DNA of 32,327 bases from DATNPH01 sp036703315 (lineage in GTDB: Bacteria; Cyanobacteriota; Cyanobacteriia; Cyanobacteriales; Coleofasciculaceae), in assembly GCA_036703315.1 (NCBI GenBank), contig DATNPH010000227.1, positions 1 through 32,327 on the forward strand. The letters run 5' to 3'. A model generated the notes under the pieces. That model had not been told where the DNA came from. It saw only the letters and a list, made by a program, of their open reading frames with translations, and searched no databases. This document shows positions 23,423-32,131 of the stretch, one piece after another; within the stretch, counting starts at the first letter, position 1; each line of letters opens with the position of its first letter. A program made the translations under genes and the position numbers.

Positions 23423-25597
23423 ATGATGCACGCAATGAACAAAACTGTGAGACACAACACCGATAAAGACCGGAAATACTCCCATAAATTGCTCTGGAAT
23501 TCACTGCTAATCTCTTTAGGAATCCTGCTGCCTACCTCGACTGTTTTAGCGGAGTCCCCCAACCCCTCAAAATCACTGGCTCTGACCGCGAGCACATGTT
23601 TTCAAACTTCCCCGTCAGATTCAGCTCCCCCTAAATCAGACTTAAAAAGGGGGACTTTAACCCAATTCTCCCCCCTTCTTAAGGGGGGCTGGGGGGGATC
23701 TCCGGGTTTGAAAACACTCCCTAGCACTTCAGAACTCATCTGTGTCTCGGATTCAAGTGCGATCGCCACCGATAGGATATCATCAACATCCGATTCAGAA
23801 GCCCATAAGCTGCCCACTGTGCTGAGCGAACCGCTTCACGCGCAAAAGACGCTTGTATCAACCCCTATTTCCACACAGGAGGCGTCCCCAGCAAAGCCGA
23901 CAGAAATAGAAACAGTTGGGGTTCCGGTCACAACACTAGTAGCGACGCCCTCAGCTTTAACAGATGAAATAACACAGGCACCTGCTCAAACAACCATTCC
24001 CGAGCAGGTACCCACAACTACAGTACCAACGTCCCAAGATTCAGTAACTGGGACGCAGGCACTTACTCAAACAGAGGCTCCTGATAAGGCACCCACAACT
24101 ACACCACCAAGCTCTAAAGACTCCCCACCTGGGACACAGGCACCTACTCAAACAGAGGCTCCTGACAAGGCACCCACAACTACACCACCCAGTTCCGAAG
24201 ATTCAGCCGACGCCAAAAAAGAACCAAAACTAAGCCCAGAAGAAATCGCACGGCAGCAAAAGCTGATCGAAGCTGACAACCTCTATATGAGTGGACAGAT
24301 AGCGGCAGCTGAGCAACTGTATCGTGAAGCCAAAGACCCTTTTAAAGCACAGGTACAAGCCAAAGAAAAAGCTCCAGCCATTCACGATCCAGCACAGCTT
24401 TCGCCTGGAGGTGCAGTGTACTGGCGTATGTCTGAGGAAGGTCTAGCACAGAAGCTACAAACAAAAATCCTGGTGCCACTCCAATTTTTGGTTGAGCAAT
24501 ATCCCGAATTTATTCCAGGTCATTTACGCTACGCTCAGGCACTCAAAGATAATGGGAAGCCAGAAGAAGCTTTACAGCTACTAGAGCAAGCAACAACGCT
24601 GTATCCAGCCGAGCCGGATTTGCTGAAAGGGAAAATTACGGCACTGGGTGAACAACAAAAGTGGCTAGAGGCATCACTGGCAGCACGGCAATTTGCGTTG
24701 CTCTACCCGGATAATCCTCAGAGCAAAGAATTTACGACTTTAGCCGATGAAAATCTAGAACGCTACAAAAGACATGTACGTCGGAAGTTGAGAGGAAACG
24801 CCATAACTAATGCCATTACTGGTGCTCTTGGGTTGATTTTCACTGGCAATTTGTTTGGTCCCATCTCAGCAGTTGAGTCAACGGTGATGCTGCTACGTGG
24901 AGAATCAGCAGTTGGTGAATCAGTGGCTAAGCAAGTAAAACGGCGACTGCCAATGATGGAAGACGAACAAGTGCTCAACTACGTTCGTGAGGTGGGAAAC
25001 AAACTTGCCACGGTTACAGGACGGAATGATTTTCAATACGAGTTTCATGTGATCATGGATGACGATCTCAATGCTTTTGCTCTGCCGGGAGGAAAGGTAT
25101 TTGTCAATGCCGGTGCCATCCTCAAGACAAACTCAGAAGCCGAGTTGGCAGGGTTATTGGCGCATGAATTATCTCATGCGGTTCTGTCTCATGGGTTTCA
25201 ATTAGTCACACAGGGAAATCTGACAGCCAACGTTACGCAATTTGTCCCCTATGGAGGTCTTCTCGGTAACTTACTTATTCTCGACTATAGCCGGGACATG
25301 GAGCGTCAGGCAGACGCACTTGGAACACGGATTTTAGCCTCTAGCGGCTACCCAGCAGATGGGATGCGAAACCTAATGGTAATGCTGGATAAGCAAGAAC
25401 GCGATCGCCCCTTATTTAACTGGATCTCAACCCACCCAAACACGAAACAGCGGATTAATAATTTGGAAACTCTCATTGACCGTAACGGCTACAACCGTTA
25501 TACCTACGAAGGTGTAGCCCGGCACCTCGAAATGCAGAAACGGGTAAAAGAACTGCTAAGGCAGTACAAGGAGCGTAAAGAGCGTAAGGAAGAATAA
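23423..25597 (+). CDS. Secreted M48-family metalloprotease with TPR-like region
   Basis: 724 residues. Signal peptide (LLWNSLLISLGILLPTSTVLA-ES, cleavage near 43). A long disordered Thr/Pro-rich linker (about 45-270) holds three ~27-residue repeats of the type GTQAPTQTEAPDKAPTTTPP, then SSxDS. A TPR-like helical region (about 275-420) precedes the M48 domain: LAHELSHAVLSHG with zinc ligands His581 and His585, catalytic Glu582, and Glu627 in DMERQADALG as third ligand; HPNTKQRI follows. The family (BepA/YfgC-like) handles outer-membrane protein quality control in the periplasm. Unusually, linker residues 81-92 (QFSPLLKGGWGG) come from a dispersed palindrome. Confidence 0.93.
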   Translation: MMHAMNKTVRHNTDKDRKYSHKLLWNSLLISLGILLPTSTVLAESPNPSKSLALTASTCFQTSPSDSAPPKSDLKRGTLTQFSPLLKGGWGGSPGLKTLPSTSELICVSDSSAIATDRISSTSDSEAHKLPTVLSEPLHAQKTLVSTPISTQEASPAKPTEIETVGVPVTTLVATPSALTDEITQAPAQTTIPEQVPTTTVPTSQDSVTGTQALTQTEAPDKAPTTTPPSSKDSPPGTQAPTQTEAPDKAPTTTPPSSEDSADAKKEPKLSPEEIARQQKLIEADNLYMSGQIAAAEQLYREAKDPFKAQVQAKEKAPAIHDPAQLSPGGAVYWRMSEEGLAQKLQTKILVPLQFLVEQYPEFIPGHLRYAQALKDNGKPEEALQLLEQATTLYPAEPDLLKGKITALGEQQKWLEASLAARQFALLYPDNPQSKEFTTLADENLERYKRHVRRKLRGNAITNAITGALGLIFTGNLFGPISAVESTVMLLRGESAVGESVAKQVKRRLPMMEDEQVLNYVREVGNKLATVTGRNDFQYEFHVIMDDDLNAFALPGGKVFVNAGAILKTNSEAELAGLLAHELSHAVLSHGFQLVTQGNLTANVTQFVPYGGLLGNLLILDYSRDMERQADALGTRILASSGYPADGMRNLMVMLDKQERDRPLFNWISTHPNTKQRINNLETLIDRNGYNRYTYEGVARHLEMQKRVKELLRQYKERKERKEE
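23626..23700. repeat. Dispersed G/C palindromes inside the M48 coding sequence
   Basis: Two adjacent inverted motifs: CTCCCCCT...AAAAAGGGGG and TCTCCCCCCTTC / AAGGGGGGCTGG. They are read in frame as SAPPKSDLKRGTL and QFSPLLKGGWGG. The same palindrome family occurs between genes at 171-201 and 377-406. Confidence 0.7.
24050..24211 (+). repeat. 81-bp tandem repeat in the M48 linker
   Basis: Two near-identical 81-bp units (24050-24130 and 24131-24211) encode 27 residues each (GTQAxTQTEAPDKAPTTTPP, then SSxDSxx). A more diverged third unit precedes them (about residues 183-209). Expansion or contraction would keep the frame and alter only linker length. Confidence 0.8.
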
Positions 25598-25640
25598 GGA
25601 TTGATACTATTTTGAGGCAAGCTTTCAGAGGTAATCCCTG

Positions 25641-26300
25641 ATGCAAAGAGTATTGGAACCGGAAGTCATGGACACCCCGGAAGAGGCAGTTGAATATGAC
25701 GCCATGGACTTCACCGAGGTAAACACTGCCTTTGCCGAGTGTGCTATCCAGCTAGGACCATCTATTGCTAAAGTCCTAGATGCTGGTACTGGCACCGCTC
25801 GTATCCCGATCTTAATTTGCCAGCAGCGCCCACAATGGCGAATCGTCGGCATCGATCTTGCCCAATCTATGCTGCAAATAGGACTAAAGAATGTTAAAGA
25901 GGCTGGCTTAGAACAACAAGTCACACTGGAATTAGTAGATGCCAAGCAGCTGCCCTACCCCGATGGGCAATTTGATCTGGTCATCTCAAACAGCCTCATC
26001 CACCACCTACCAGATCCTTTACCGTTTCTAGAGGAACTCAAACGCATCCTAAAACCCACAGGAGCGATTCTTATTAGGGATTTAATTCGACCACCTAGTG
26101 AAGAAGTAATGAACGCATTTGTTGAGGGTATTGGAACTGAGTACGACGAACACCAGAAGATGTTATTCCGCGATTCTCTCCACGCTGCCTTTACTTTAGA
26201 TGAGGTGAATCAACTCATTTCAGACGCTGGTTTAGAGGGAGTAACAGTTTACCAATCTTCTGATCGGCATTGGACAGCCCAAAGAGCTTTTAAACAATAA
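25641..26300 (+). CDS. Class I SAM-dependent methyltransferase
   Basis: 219 residues. Motif I KVLDAGTGTARIPI (about 44-57) binds SAM, Asp72 in GIDLAQSML ends strand 2, LVDAKQLP carries the next acidic residue (Asp100), and FDLVISNSLIHHL is motif IV, followed by RILKPTGAILIRDLIRPP. This is a Methyltransf_11-type domain; the substrate is unknown. AGAGG precedes the ATG. It lies 43 bases after the M48 gene and 57 bases before the oxidoreductase, all on one strand. Confidence 0.9.
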   Translation: MQRVLEPEVMDTPEEAVEYDAMDFTEVNTAFAECAIQLGPSIAKVLDAGTGTARIPILICQQRPQWRIVGIDLAQSMLQIGLKNVKEAGLEQQVTLELVDAKQLPYPDGQFDLVISNSLIHHLPDPLPFLEELKRILKPTGAILIRDLIRPPSEEVMNAFVEGIGTEYDEHQKMLFRDSLHAAFTLDEVNQLISDAGLEGVTVYQSSDRHWTAQRAFKQ

Positions 26301-26357
26301 TTTTGAGACTTTTAAACAGCAGGCTGCTGAATTCTAACTCTTACAAAGAGGCAACTT

Positions 26358-27218
26358 ATGAAAGTCGGATTTATAGGAACTGGGCTGATGGGACAACCAA
26401 TGGCGCAGAGATTGTTAGATGCTCAGTTATCTGTCATTGCGTACAATCGCACTCCATCGAAGCTAGAACCCCTACGGCAGGCTGGAGCAGAAATTGTCGA
26501 TTCCCCAGATCAAGTGATTCAGGCATCTGACTGTGTAATAGTAATGCTCACAAACGCCTCAGCAATTCAGGACGTTCTTCTATCAGATAGTTCCAAGCAA
26601 CACCTGTCAGGTCGTACAGTTATCCAGATGAGCACGATCGCACCTACAGAAAGTAGAGAAATTCATGATGCCGTCGTTGCTGCTGGTGGTGATTATCTAG
26701 AAGCCCCCGTGCTGGGGAGCATTCCCCAAGTCAAGTCTGGTGAGCTACAGGTGATGGTGGGCGCTTCTCCAGAGCAATTTCAAAAGTGGTCTGAGTTTCT
26801 GAAACACTTTGGGCCAGAGCCATTGCTGCTCGGTTCAGTTGGCTCAGCCGCCGCGACGAAACTTGCCCTAAACCAATTGATTGCTTCCCTCACCAGTGCT
26901 TTTGCTCTCAGTCTCGGCTTTGTCCAACATCAGGGCGTAGAAGTTGAGCAATTTATGCAAATTTTACGAAAGAGCGCTCTCTATGCTCCAACCTTCGACA
27001 AAAAGTTACAGCAGATGCTTGATGGTAACTACGCCAACCCCAATTTTCCTACTAAACATTTATTGAAAGACACCAATTTATTTATTACTGAAGCTCAATC
27101 AGCTGATCTGAATACTAGCGGTTTAGAGGGTGTCCAAAAAGTCCTGGAGATGGCACAGCAACTAGGTCTTTCTGACGCAGATTACTCATCGCTATTTGTT
27201 GCCATAAAGCCCCAGTAG
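26358..27218 (+). CDS. Beta-hydroxyacid dehydrogenase family oxidoreductase (HIBADH-like)
   Basis: 286 residues, full length for the family. The N-terminal Rossmann motif GFIGTGLMGQPMA binds NAD(P); AYNRTPSK follows strand 2, where Arg suggests NADP preference. The substrate motif reads YLEAPVLGSIPQVKSGEL, a variant of DAPVSGG. The catalytic lysine lies in SVGSAAATKLALNQLIASL (Lys168, Asn172). The sequence fits the 3-hydroxyisobutyrate dehydrogenase / glyoxylate-succinic semialdehyde reductase branch; the exact substrate is not determinable. Probably cotranscribed with the methyltransferase. Confidence 0.92.
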   Translation: MKVGFIGTGLMGQPMAQRLLDAQLSVIAYNRTPSKLEPLRQAGAEIVDSPDQVIQASDCVIVMLTNASAIQDVLLSDSSKQHLSGRTVIQMSTIAPTESREIHDAVVAAGGDYLEAPVLGSIPQVKSGELQVMVGASPEQFQKWSEFLKHFGPEPLLLGSVGSAAATKLALNQLIASLTSAFALSLGFVQHQGVEVEQFMQILRKSALYAPTFDKKLQQMLDGNYANPNFPTKHLLKDTNLFITEAQSADLNTSGLEGVQKVLEMAQQLGLSDADYSSLFVAIKPQ

Positions 27219-27472
27219 ATTTAGTACCTGAACCATAGTCTTAATAGGTTACGGCTTATGTTTTTTCTACCCGTTAAAGCCAAAAGTGACAATGAGTGCG
27301 ATCGCGCAACAAGCACTTTTCCTGGAGTCCATCCAACATAGCTTCAGTCTTGGGCAATCTGCTTTCATCGGGAAGGGATGAACGCGATCGCCACATAGCA
27401 CATTCACAACATCCTCACAATCAGTTGCTAAGGTAAGTGAAAATACTTATTTAGTACTGATTCAGGGGCGGT

Positions 27473-27754
27473 ATGCTATTTCATCTTTTCTGCGAGTTCG
27501 CCGATGGCTCATCAAAGTACTTACACTTGCGTACCTCTACTCAACAGGAAGCTATCCAGCAAGCCATCCAAGTTCACTGTGCCTCTGTAGTACTTTTCAT
27601 TATCTGTAGTCTTGACCCCCATTGCAGGTTATTAGGACTGGAGTATATTCCGCCAACCTTCGAGTTTGATGATAGCCAACAGAAAAAATCATCACAAGGA
27701 CATATAAACCTCGCCATCTCTAGAAAACAATTTTCTACTGTTTCATGCCAGTGA
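27473..27754 (+). CDS. Hypothetical protein (93 aa)
   Basis: MLFHLFCEFADGSSKYLHLR, then TSTQQEAIQQAIQVHCASVVLFIICSLDPHCRLLGLEYIPPTFEFDD and a Ser/Gln-rich tail. CAGGGGCGGT directly before the ATG could act as a ribosome site. The ADGSSKYLHLRTSTQQEAIQ pattern looks like a small beta-beta-alpha domain. I do not recognise it; it may be real because the front half has protein-like composition, but the tail may be non-conserved. Confidence 0.45.
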   Translation: MLFHLFCEFADGSSKYLHLRTSTQQEAIQQAIQVHCASVVLFIICSLDPHCRLLGLEYIPPTFEFDDSQQKKSSQGHINLAISRKQFSTVSCQ

Positions 27755-28204
27755 TGTTTTCTTTTGTTTTAACTTCAGCGTTTTAGCGAGTGAATAGCGT
27801 TAAATAACGTCTGTAAAAGATTAGTAATAATTTTTATAGCAACGGACAGGCAGCATAGGACAATGATCAACTCACACAATACGCTACTGTAGACGGCTAT
27901 CACCAACTTGTCCTAACAGCTTTGGCGATTGCTATACATAACCTACATTTTGCACTAGTCAATTGTGACGCTATTTGCGAGTAGGAAATGGGAAAATTAT
28001 TCTACGTAGTTTATGTATAATTAATTACCAATTACTAATTACTAATTACCTTGAAACCCTTAGCGCTAGCTCTCTTCGAGTCTTGCCTGCGGCACGCTGC
28101 GCTTTCCGAGCGTCTTGTGCCAGTTGAGGGTGCGCAATCTCGGATATAAAATTAGTCATAACATTGCCGCTTCATTTCTTCCGAACATCAACATTTCTAT
28201 AGAA
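27755..28204. other. Spacer with short repeats, no gene seen
   Basis: About 450 bases. It holds the TAATTAC heptamer array (28022-28049) and an imperfect REP-like hairpin with GGCAC (28091-28095) pairing GTGCC (28117-28121). No open frame with ribosome site or recognisable sequence. Confidence 0.45.
28022..28049. repeat. TAATTAC heptamer array
   Basis: Four consecutive heptamers: TAATTAC, CAATTAC, TAATTAC, TAATTAC. Same repeat class as the two arrays in the oxidase operon but with an A/T-richer unit. Confidence 0.75.
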
Positions 28205-28672
28205 CTAAGCATCTATCGGGTCGCAGCGGATTTCGAGCAAAAAGCCATCGGGGTCATAGAAATAAATTCCGCGTCCTGTAGGGCGACTGACTGGACCATG
28301 ATCGATAGGTACTTGATGTAGTCGTAGCACTTCAACGGCTTGGTCAAATAACTCTGGAGCGATATCAAAGGCTAAATGATTAGCACGGGTAAAAGCACGC
28401 TGTGGGTCAGGATCTGGCGGTGTGAGATCCGGTTCCCAAAACAGATCGAGGACAGTGTTATCTGGCGTGACGAAGTTTGCAACTTTTCCAGCAGCTACCA
28501 ATTCTCGTAGCGTTGCCGGAACCTCTTCCCCAGTCAATTCATGAAGACCGAGAATAGAGCCGTAAAAATGGCAAGAAGCTTGCATATCGCGCACATTCAA
28601 TGCAATGTGATGTACCCGACGCAGGCTTCCTGGGACAAGAGCAGCATGAAGAGAATCAGGGCTAGATAGCAT
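28205..28672 (-). CDS. VOC family (glyoxalase/dioxygenase-like) protein
   Basis: 155 residues with one vicinal-oxygen-chelate module pair: RRVHHIALNVRDMQASCHFYGSILGL opens the first beta-alpha-beta-beta-beta unit (His22 candidate metal ligand), LDLFWEP closes it, NHLAFDI (His99) opens the second, and GRGIYFYDPDGFLLEIRCD closes it (Glu147). This gives the usual metal-binding His/Glu set. The reaction is unknown (glyoxalase, fosfomycin-resistance-like or dioxygenase are all possible). Monocistronic; the haemagglutinin gene ends upstream on the same strand 55 bases away. Confidence 0.88.
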   Translation of the reverse strand: MLSSPDSLHAALVPGSLRRVHHIALNVRDMQASCHFYGSILGLHELTGEEVPATLRELVAAGKVANFVTPDNTVLDLFWEPDLTPPDPDPQRAFTRANHLAFDIAPELFDQAVEVLRLHQVPIDHGPVSRPTGRGIYFYDPDGFLLEIRCDPIDA

Positions 28673-28727
28673 TACTCTAAGTCGATTGATAGCATAGTTA
28701 GCCTCAGTTTACCTCCAATTAACGTTG

Positions 28728-31700
28728 CTACGGAAGGGTAATGATTTCAATGTTGCCTTGGGTGTAAGTAGGGCTTGGAATCGTGAAGACTGGAGTTGAT
28801 GAAATCCGATATTTTCCAGAAGTAATATCTTTAAAGGTACCGTTTCTCGCTGGATCACCCACTTTAAATAGATTGTCTAACCCCCCAGCCGTGACAATCC
28901 GAATCTGCCCACCGTCAGTACCTCCTTGTGAAGAAATGCTGGCAGTAGTTACACCATCTCTAGCGGTGAAAGCGCCAGTAGCCCGGAAAGCTCCAGCAGT
29001 GGTTACTAAAGTAATATCGCCACCGATACCATTGCTACCCCCTTGAGCATTAATAGAGCTGACGGTAATATCCTTGCTAGTGGTTAGAGTAACTGCCCCG
29101 CCGTTCCCCCAAGCAGCGCTGGAGTCTATCTTCCCGCCAGTGATAGTGTTGCTAGCCGTGGCGTTAACGGCTCCACCCTTTCCACCATAAACACCAGTAG
29201 AAGAGGAGTCTAAATCGCCTGTGGCAATATTACCTCGTTGAGCAGTAAGCGTAATCGCCTCACTATCTCCAAAACGACCAGCCGAATGAGAGTCTATAGT
29301 ACCTGTAGAAATGTTGCCATTTTGAGTAGTCAGTGCGATCGCACCGCTACGAGCCGATTGAGCACCAGCACTAGAGGCAAGATTCCCTGTAGCGATATTG
29401 CCATTGTGGGTAGTCAGTGCGATCGCTCCCCCCTCTCCAGAAGCATAACCATAACCGTTAGAGGAAACATTGCCTGTAGCGATGTTGCCATTTTTGGTAG
29501 TTAAAGCGATCACGCCGCCATTTGCAGAAAAGCTAGAAGCAGAAGCACGAGAGTCAATATTACCTGTAATGAGGTTACCCTCTTGGGAATTGAGAGCGAT
29601 CGCTCCTCCCTTGGCAACAACACCAGCAGCAGCATGAGAGTCTAGAGTACCTGTGGCAATGTTCTGAAGGGCATTGAGAGCGATTGCTCCACCATACGCT
29701 CCCTCACCATCAGCATGAGAGTCTAGAGTACTTGTAGTAATGCTCCCCTGACGGGCTGTCAGGGCGATAACTCCGCCGTTGGAAGTATTAACTGAAGAAG
29801 CGTGAGAGTCTATAGTGCCTGTAGCGATGTTGCGATCGGCACTAAGAGTAATGACTCCGCTATTGGCAGCACTATATTTAGCAGCAGCATGAGAATCTAA
29901 ATTACCTGTAATGATATTGCCAGTTTGAGCAGTCACAGCGATCAGCCCACCATTTCCAGGCGTCGCAGCCGAAGCATGAGAGTCTAAATTGCCTGTAGTG
30001 ATGTTGCCATTTTGGGTAGTCAGGGTAACCATCCCACCATTGCCTGCACGATTTCCACCCGAAGACCCAGAAGTTATTTCTGCTGTAGTAATGTTTTGAC
30101 TAGCTCTAAGAGTAACTGCCCCGCCATTCCCGACGTCAGCATTAGAACTTCCAGAAGAAGTAGAAGAGTGCAAGTTGCCTGTAGCGATGCCGCCATTGTT
30201 AGCGAACAGAGTAATTGCTGCGCCATTACCAGCATTAGCGGAACTACTTTGAGAATAAGAAAATAGGTTGCCTGTGCTGATGGTGCCGTTGTTAGTAGTG
30301 AAGGTAATCGCTCCACCATCACCAGATAATAAACTAATCCCTTCGGGAGAAGAAAATGAAGAATAAGAGTAAACGTTACCCGTGCTTATCTTGCCACTGT
30401 AAGCAGTAACGGTAACCGCTCCACCATTTCTTCCAGTAGCATTAGTAGCAGAATTTAGGGTGCCTGTGTTAATGCCACCTGTGTTAGCCGTGAGTAAAAT
30501 TGCCCCTCCACCACCATAAAATGGATAACCCTCGATAGAGGATAGATGGGCCGTACCTGAGTCTAGATCTCCTGTAAAAATATTTTTGCCAGCTGTGAGA
30601 GTAATCATGCCACTCTCGCTGCCATAGTAATATCCAGAGGCACCATAAGAAGTGATAGCGTTTGTGGTGATATCACCCTTGTATGCACTCAGGGTAACTG
30701 CCCCACCCCTTCCTGGAAGACCACCTATCGAATAAGAGTCTATAGTACCTGTAGTAATGTTGCCATTTTCGGACGTGAGAGCGATCGCTCCGCCTATGGG
30801 ATATCTGTAAGTTCGAGCAAAGGAGCTGACATTTCCCGTAGTAATATTCTTCCCTGCCGTGATAGTAATTGCCCCACCAGTGGCATAAAGACCAGTAATA
30901 GAAGAAGAATTTATATTGGCTGTAGTGACATTACCATCTTTTGCACTGAGGGTGATTGCCCCACCACCAAAGGGTCCACTCAAGCCAGAAACAACATAAG
31001 ACGCGTCTAGCGTACCCCCTGTTGTGTTAATATCCCGCTTTGCGGACAATAGTATAGAACCGGCATTCTCACGAGTAGATGAGGTGTTGATACCTACTGT
31101 TGCCACATCTCCGTTTTCCACATGGATGCCCGAACCTATTAGCTGTACTGTACCATCGGGGTTAACGGTCAACCCAGTGGCATTGCCTCCATCTCCTCCC
31201 GTCATCAATTGAGCTAAGGACAAAACTGGTAACATCCAGGGTATCGGTTGATTACTACCAGGACCGATCGGTTGGATCTCTAAACTCAGAGGCGAACCGG
31301 GTTGACTTAGGCGAACCAGACTCGTACCCTGTACGGCGGCAACAATGATATTGCTTTCTGACCCTGACAACTGCCCAGTACTAACAACAGTCCCACCCAA
31401 TAATGTGAGATACCTGTTGCGCTCTAACCCCGGTGGTAGTGAAAGATTGGCAGCATTCACAATTGCTGCTGGTTGCGTCATCGAGAAAGCAAAACTGCTG
31501 GGTGTGCCGACTAGGGCAGCATAGTCATTGGAGCCAGATGCATTGAACCATCTATTATCGCCGAAGCCAATCGCATTAGCTGTTGTAGCTGTCAAGGAAG
31601 CTGGCACATTTAAACTGGCATCTCGACCAAAAATAATCCCTGCTGGATTCATCAGGAACAAATTGGAAAAGCCTCCATAGACTTGGAGGATACCGTTAAT

Positions 31701-32039
31701 CACGGAAGGATTGCCACCGTTGATGCGACCCAAAATGTTTTGGATAGTGGGCTGAGACAGAAAGTTGGCAATCTGGTTCTGTTGGAGTCCAAAATCAGTA
31801 AAGCTGTGGAAGAGATTCTTTCCATCTTGAGATAATCGTCCGCCTCCTATGTCAAAACGGTTACCGGATGGAGTAACGGTGGTATTTGTGCCGCTAGGAG
31901 CAGTTTCTGGAGTAATCGACTGTGTCAGGCTTGGCTTTGTCCCTATAACTCCTACAAAGGAAACGACAATTATGGGCAGCACAAAATTTCTGACTAGAAC
32001 TTGTGCAGAATGCTTTGTGGTATTTTTTTTTGAACTCAT
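28728..32039 (-). CDS. Filamentous haemagglutinin-type exoprotein (TpsA-like)
   Basis: 1103 residues. A signal-like N-terminus (VLPIIVVSFVGVIG...LTQS) precedes the TPS secretion domain (about 40-290): RFDIGGGRLSQDGKNLFHSF, LSQPTIQNILGRINGG, NPSVINGILQVYGGFSNLFLMNPAGIIFGRDASLNVPASLTATT. From about residue 325 to 1010 there are some 24 imperfect repeats of 25-34 residues with the pattern GGAIxLTxxxGNIxTGNxDS, predicted to build a right-handed beta-helix. The end (FKVGDPARNG...EIITLP) has no recognisable domain. Expected to be exported by a TpsB outer-membrane partner, none of which is in the window. GAGGTAAGTG precedes the ATG. Confidence 0.92.
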   Translation of the reverse strand: MSSKKNTTKHSAQVLVRNFVLPIIVVSFVGVIGTKPSLTQSITPETAPSGTNTTVTPSGNRFDIGGGRLSQDGKNLFHSFTDFGLQQNQIANFLSQPTIQNILGRINGGNPSVINGILQVYGGFSNLFLMNPAGIIFGRDASLNVPASLTATTANAIGFGDNRWFNASGSNDYAALVGTPSSFAFSMTQPAAIVNAANLSLPPGLERNRYLTLLGGTVVSTGQLSGSESNIIVAAVQGTSLVRLSQPGSPLSLEIQPIGPGSNQPIPWMLPVLSLAQLMTGGDGGNATGLTVNPDGTVQLIGSGIHVENGDVATVGINTSSTRENAGSILLSAKRDINTTGGTLDASYVVSGLSGPFGGGAITLSAKDGNVTTANINSSSITGLYATGGAITITAGKNITTGNVSSFARTYRYPIGGAIALTSENGNITTGTIDSYSIGGLPGRGGAVTLSAYKGDITTNAITSYGASGYYYGSESGMITLTAGKNIFTGDLDSGTAHLSSIEGYPFYGGGGAILLTANTGGINTGTLNSATNATGRNGGAVTVTAYSGKISTGNVYSYSSFSSPEGISLLSGDGGAITFTTNNGTISTGNLFSYSQSSSANAGNGAAITLFANNGGIATGNLHSSTSSGSSNADVGNGGAVTLRASQNITTAEITSGSSGGNRAGNGGMVTLTTQNGNITTGNLDSHASAATPGNGGLIAVTAQTGNIITGNLDSHAAAKYSAANSGVITLSADRNIATGTIDSHASSVNTSNGGVIALTARQGSITTSTLDSHADGEGAYGGAIALNALQNIATGTLDSHAAAGVVAKGGAIALNSQEGNLITGNIDSRASASSFSANGGVIALTTKNGNIATGNVSSNGYGYASGEGGAIALTTHNGNIATGNLASSAGAQSARSGAIALTTQNGNISTGTIDSHSAGRFGDSEAITLTAQRGNIATGDLDSSSTGVYGGKGGAVNATASNTITGGKIDSSAAWGNGGAVTLTTSKDITVSSINAQGGSNGIGGDITLVTTAGAFRATGAFTARDGVTTASISSQGGTDGGQIRIVTAGGLDNLFKVGDPARNGTFKDITSGKYRISSTPVFTIPSPTYTQGNIEIITLP
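28990..31066 (-). repeat. Intragenic ~80-90-bp repeats coding beta-helix coils
   Basis: About 24 imperfect units coding GGAI(T/A)LTxxxGNI(T/A)TGN(L/I)DS plus a variable Ser/Ala/Gly stretch of 5-15 residues. Units in 29240-30000 are closest to each other (TGTAGCGATGTTGCCATT is recurrent), the outer units more diverged, which suggests expansion from the middle. Confidence 0.8.
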
Positions 32040-32131
32040 GTCACTTACCTCAGCAAGTACAATCTGTTAAAAAATTCAGAGAGACTGCAATATTAGCAAT
32101 GACTATCTAAGGATGGCTCAACGACTAAGGG

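Noticed and set aside
30012..30322. Short frames on both strands within the haemagglutinin gene
   Set aside because: They are shadows of the repeat-coding frame with no ribosome sites.
28990..31066. CRISPR or satellite array
   Set aside because: The units are in frame, vary at codon level and code for a regular beta-helix pattern inside one long gene.
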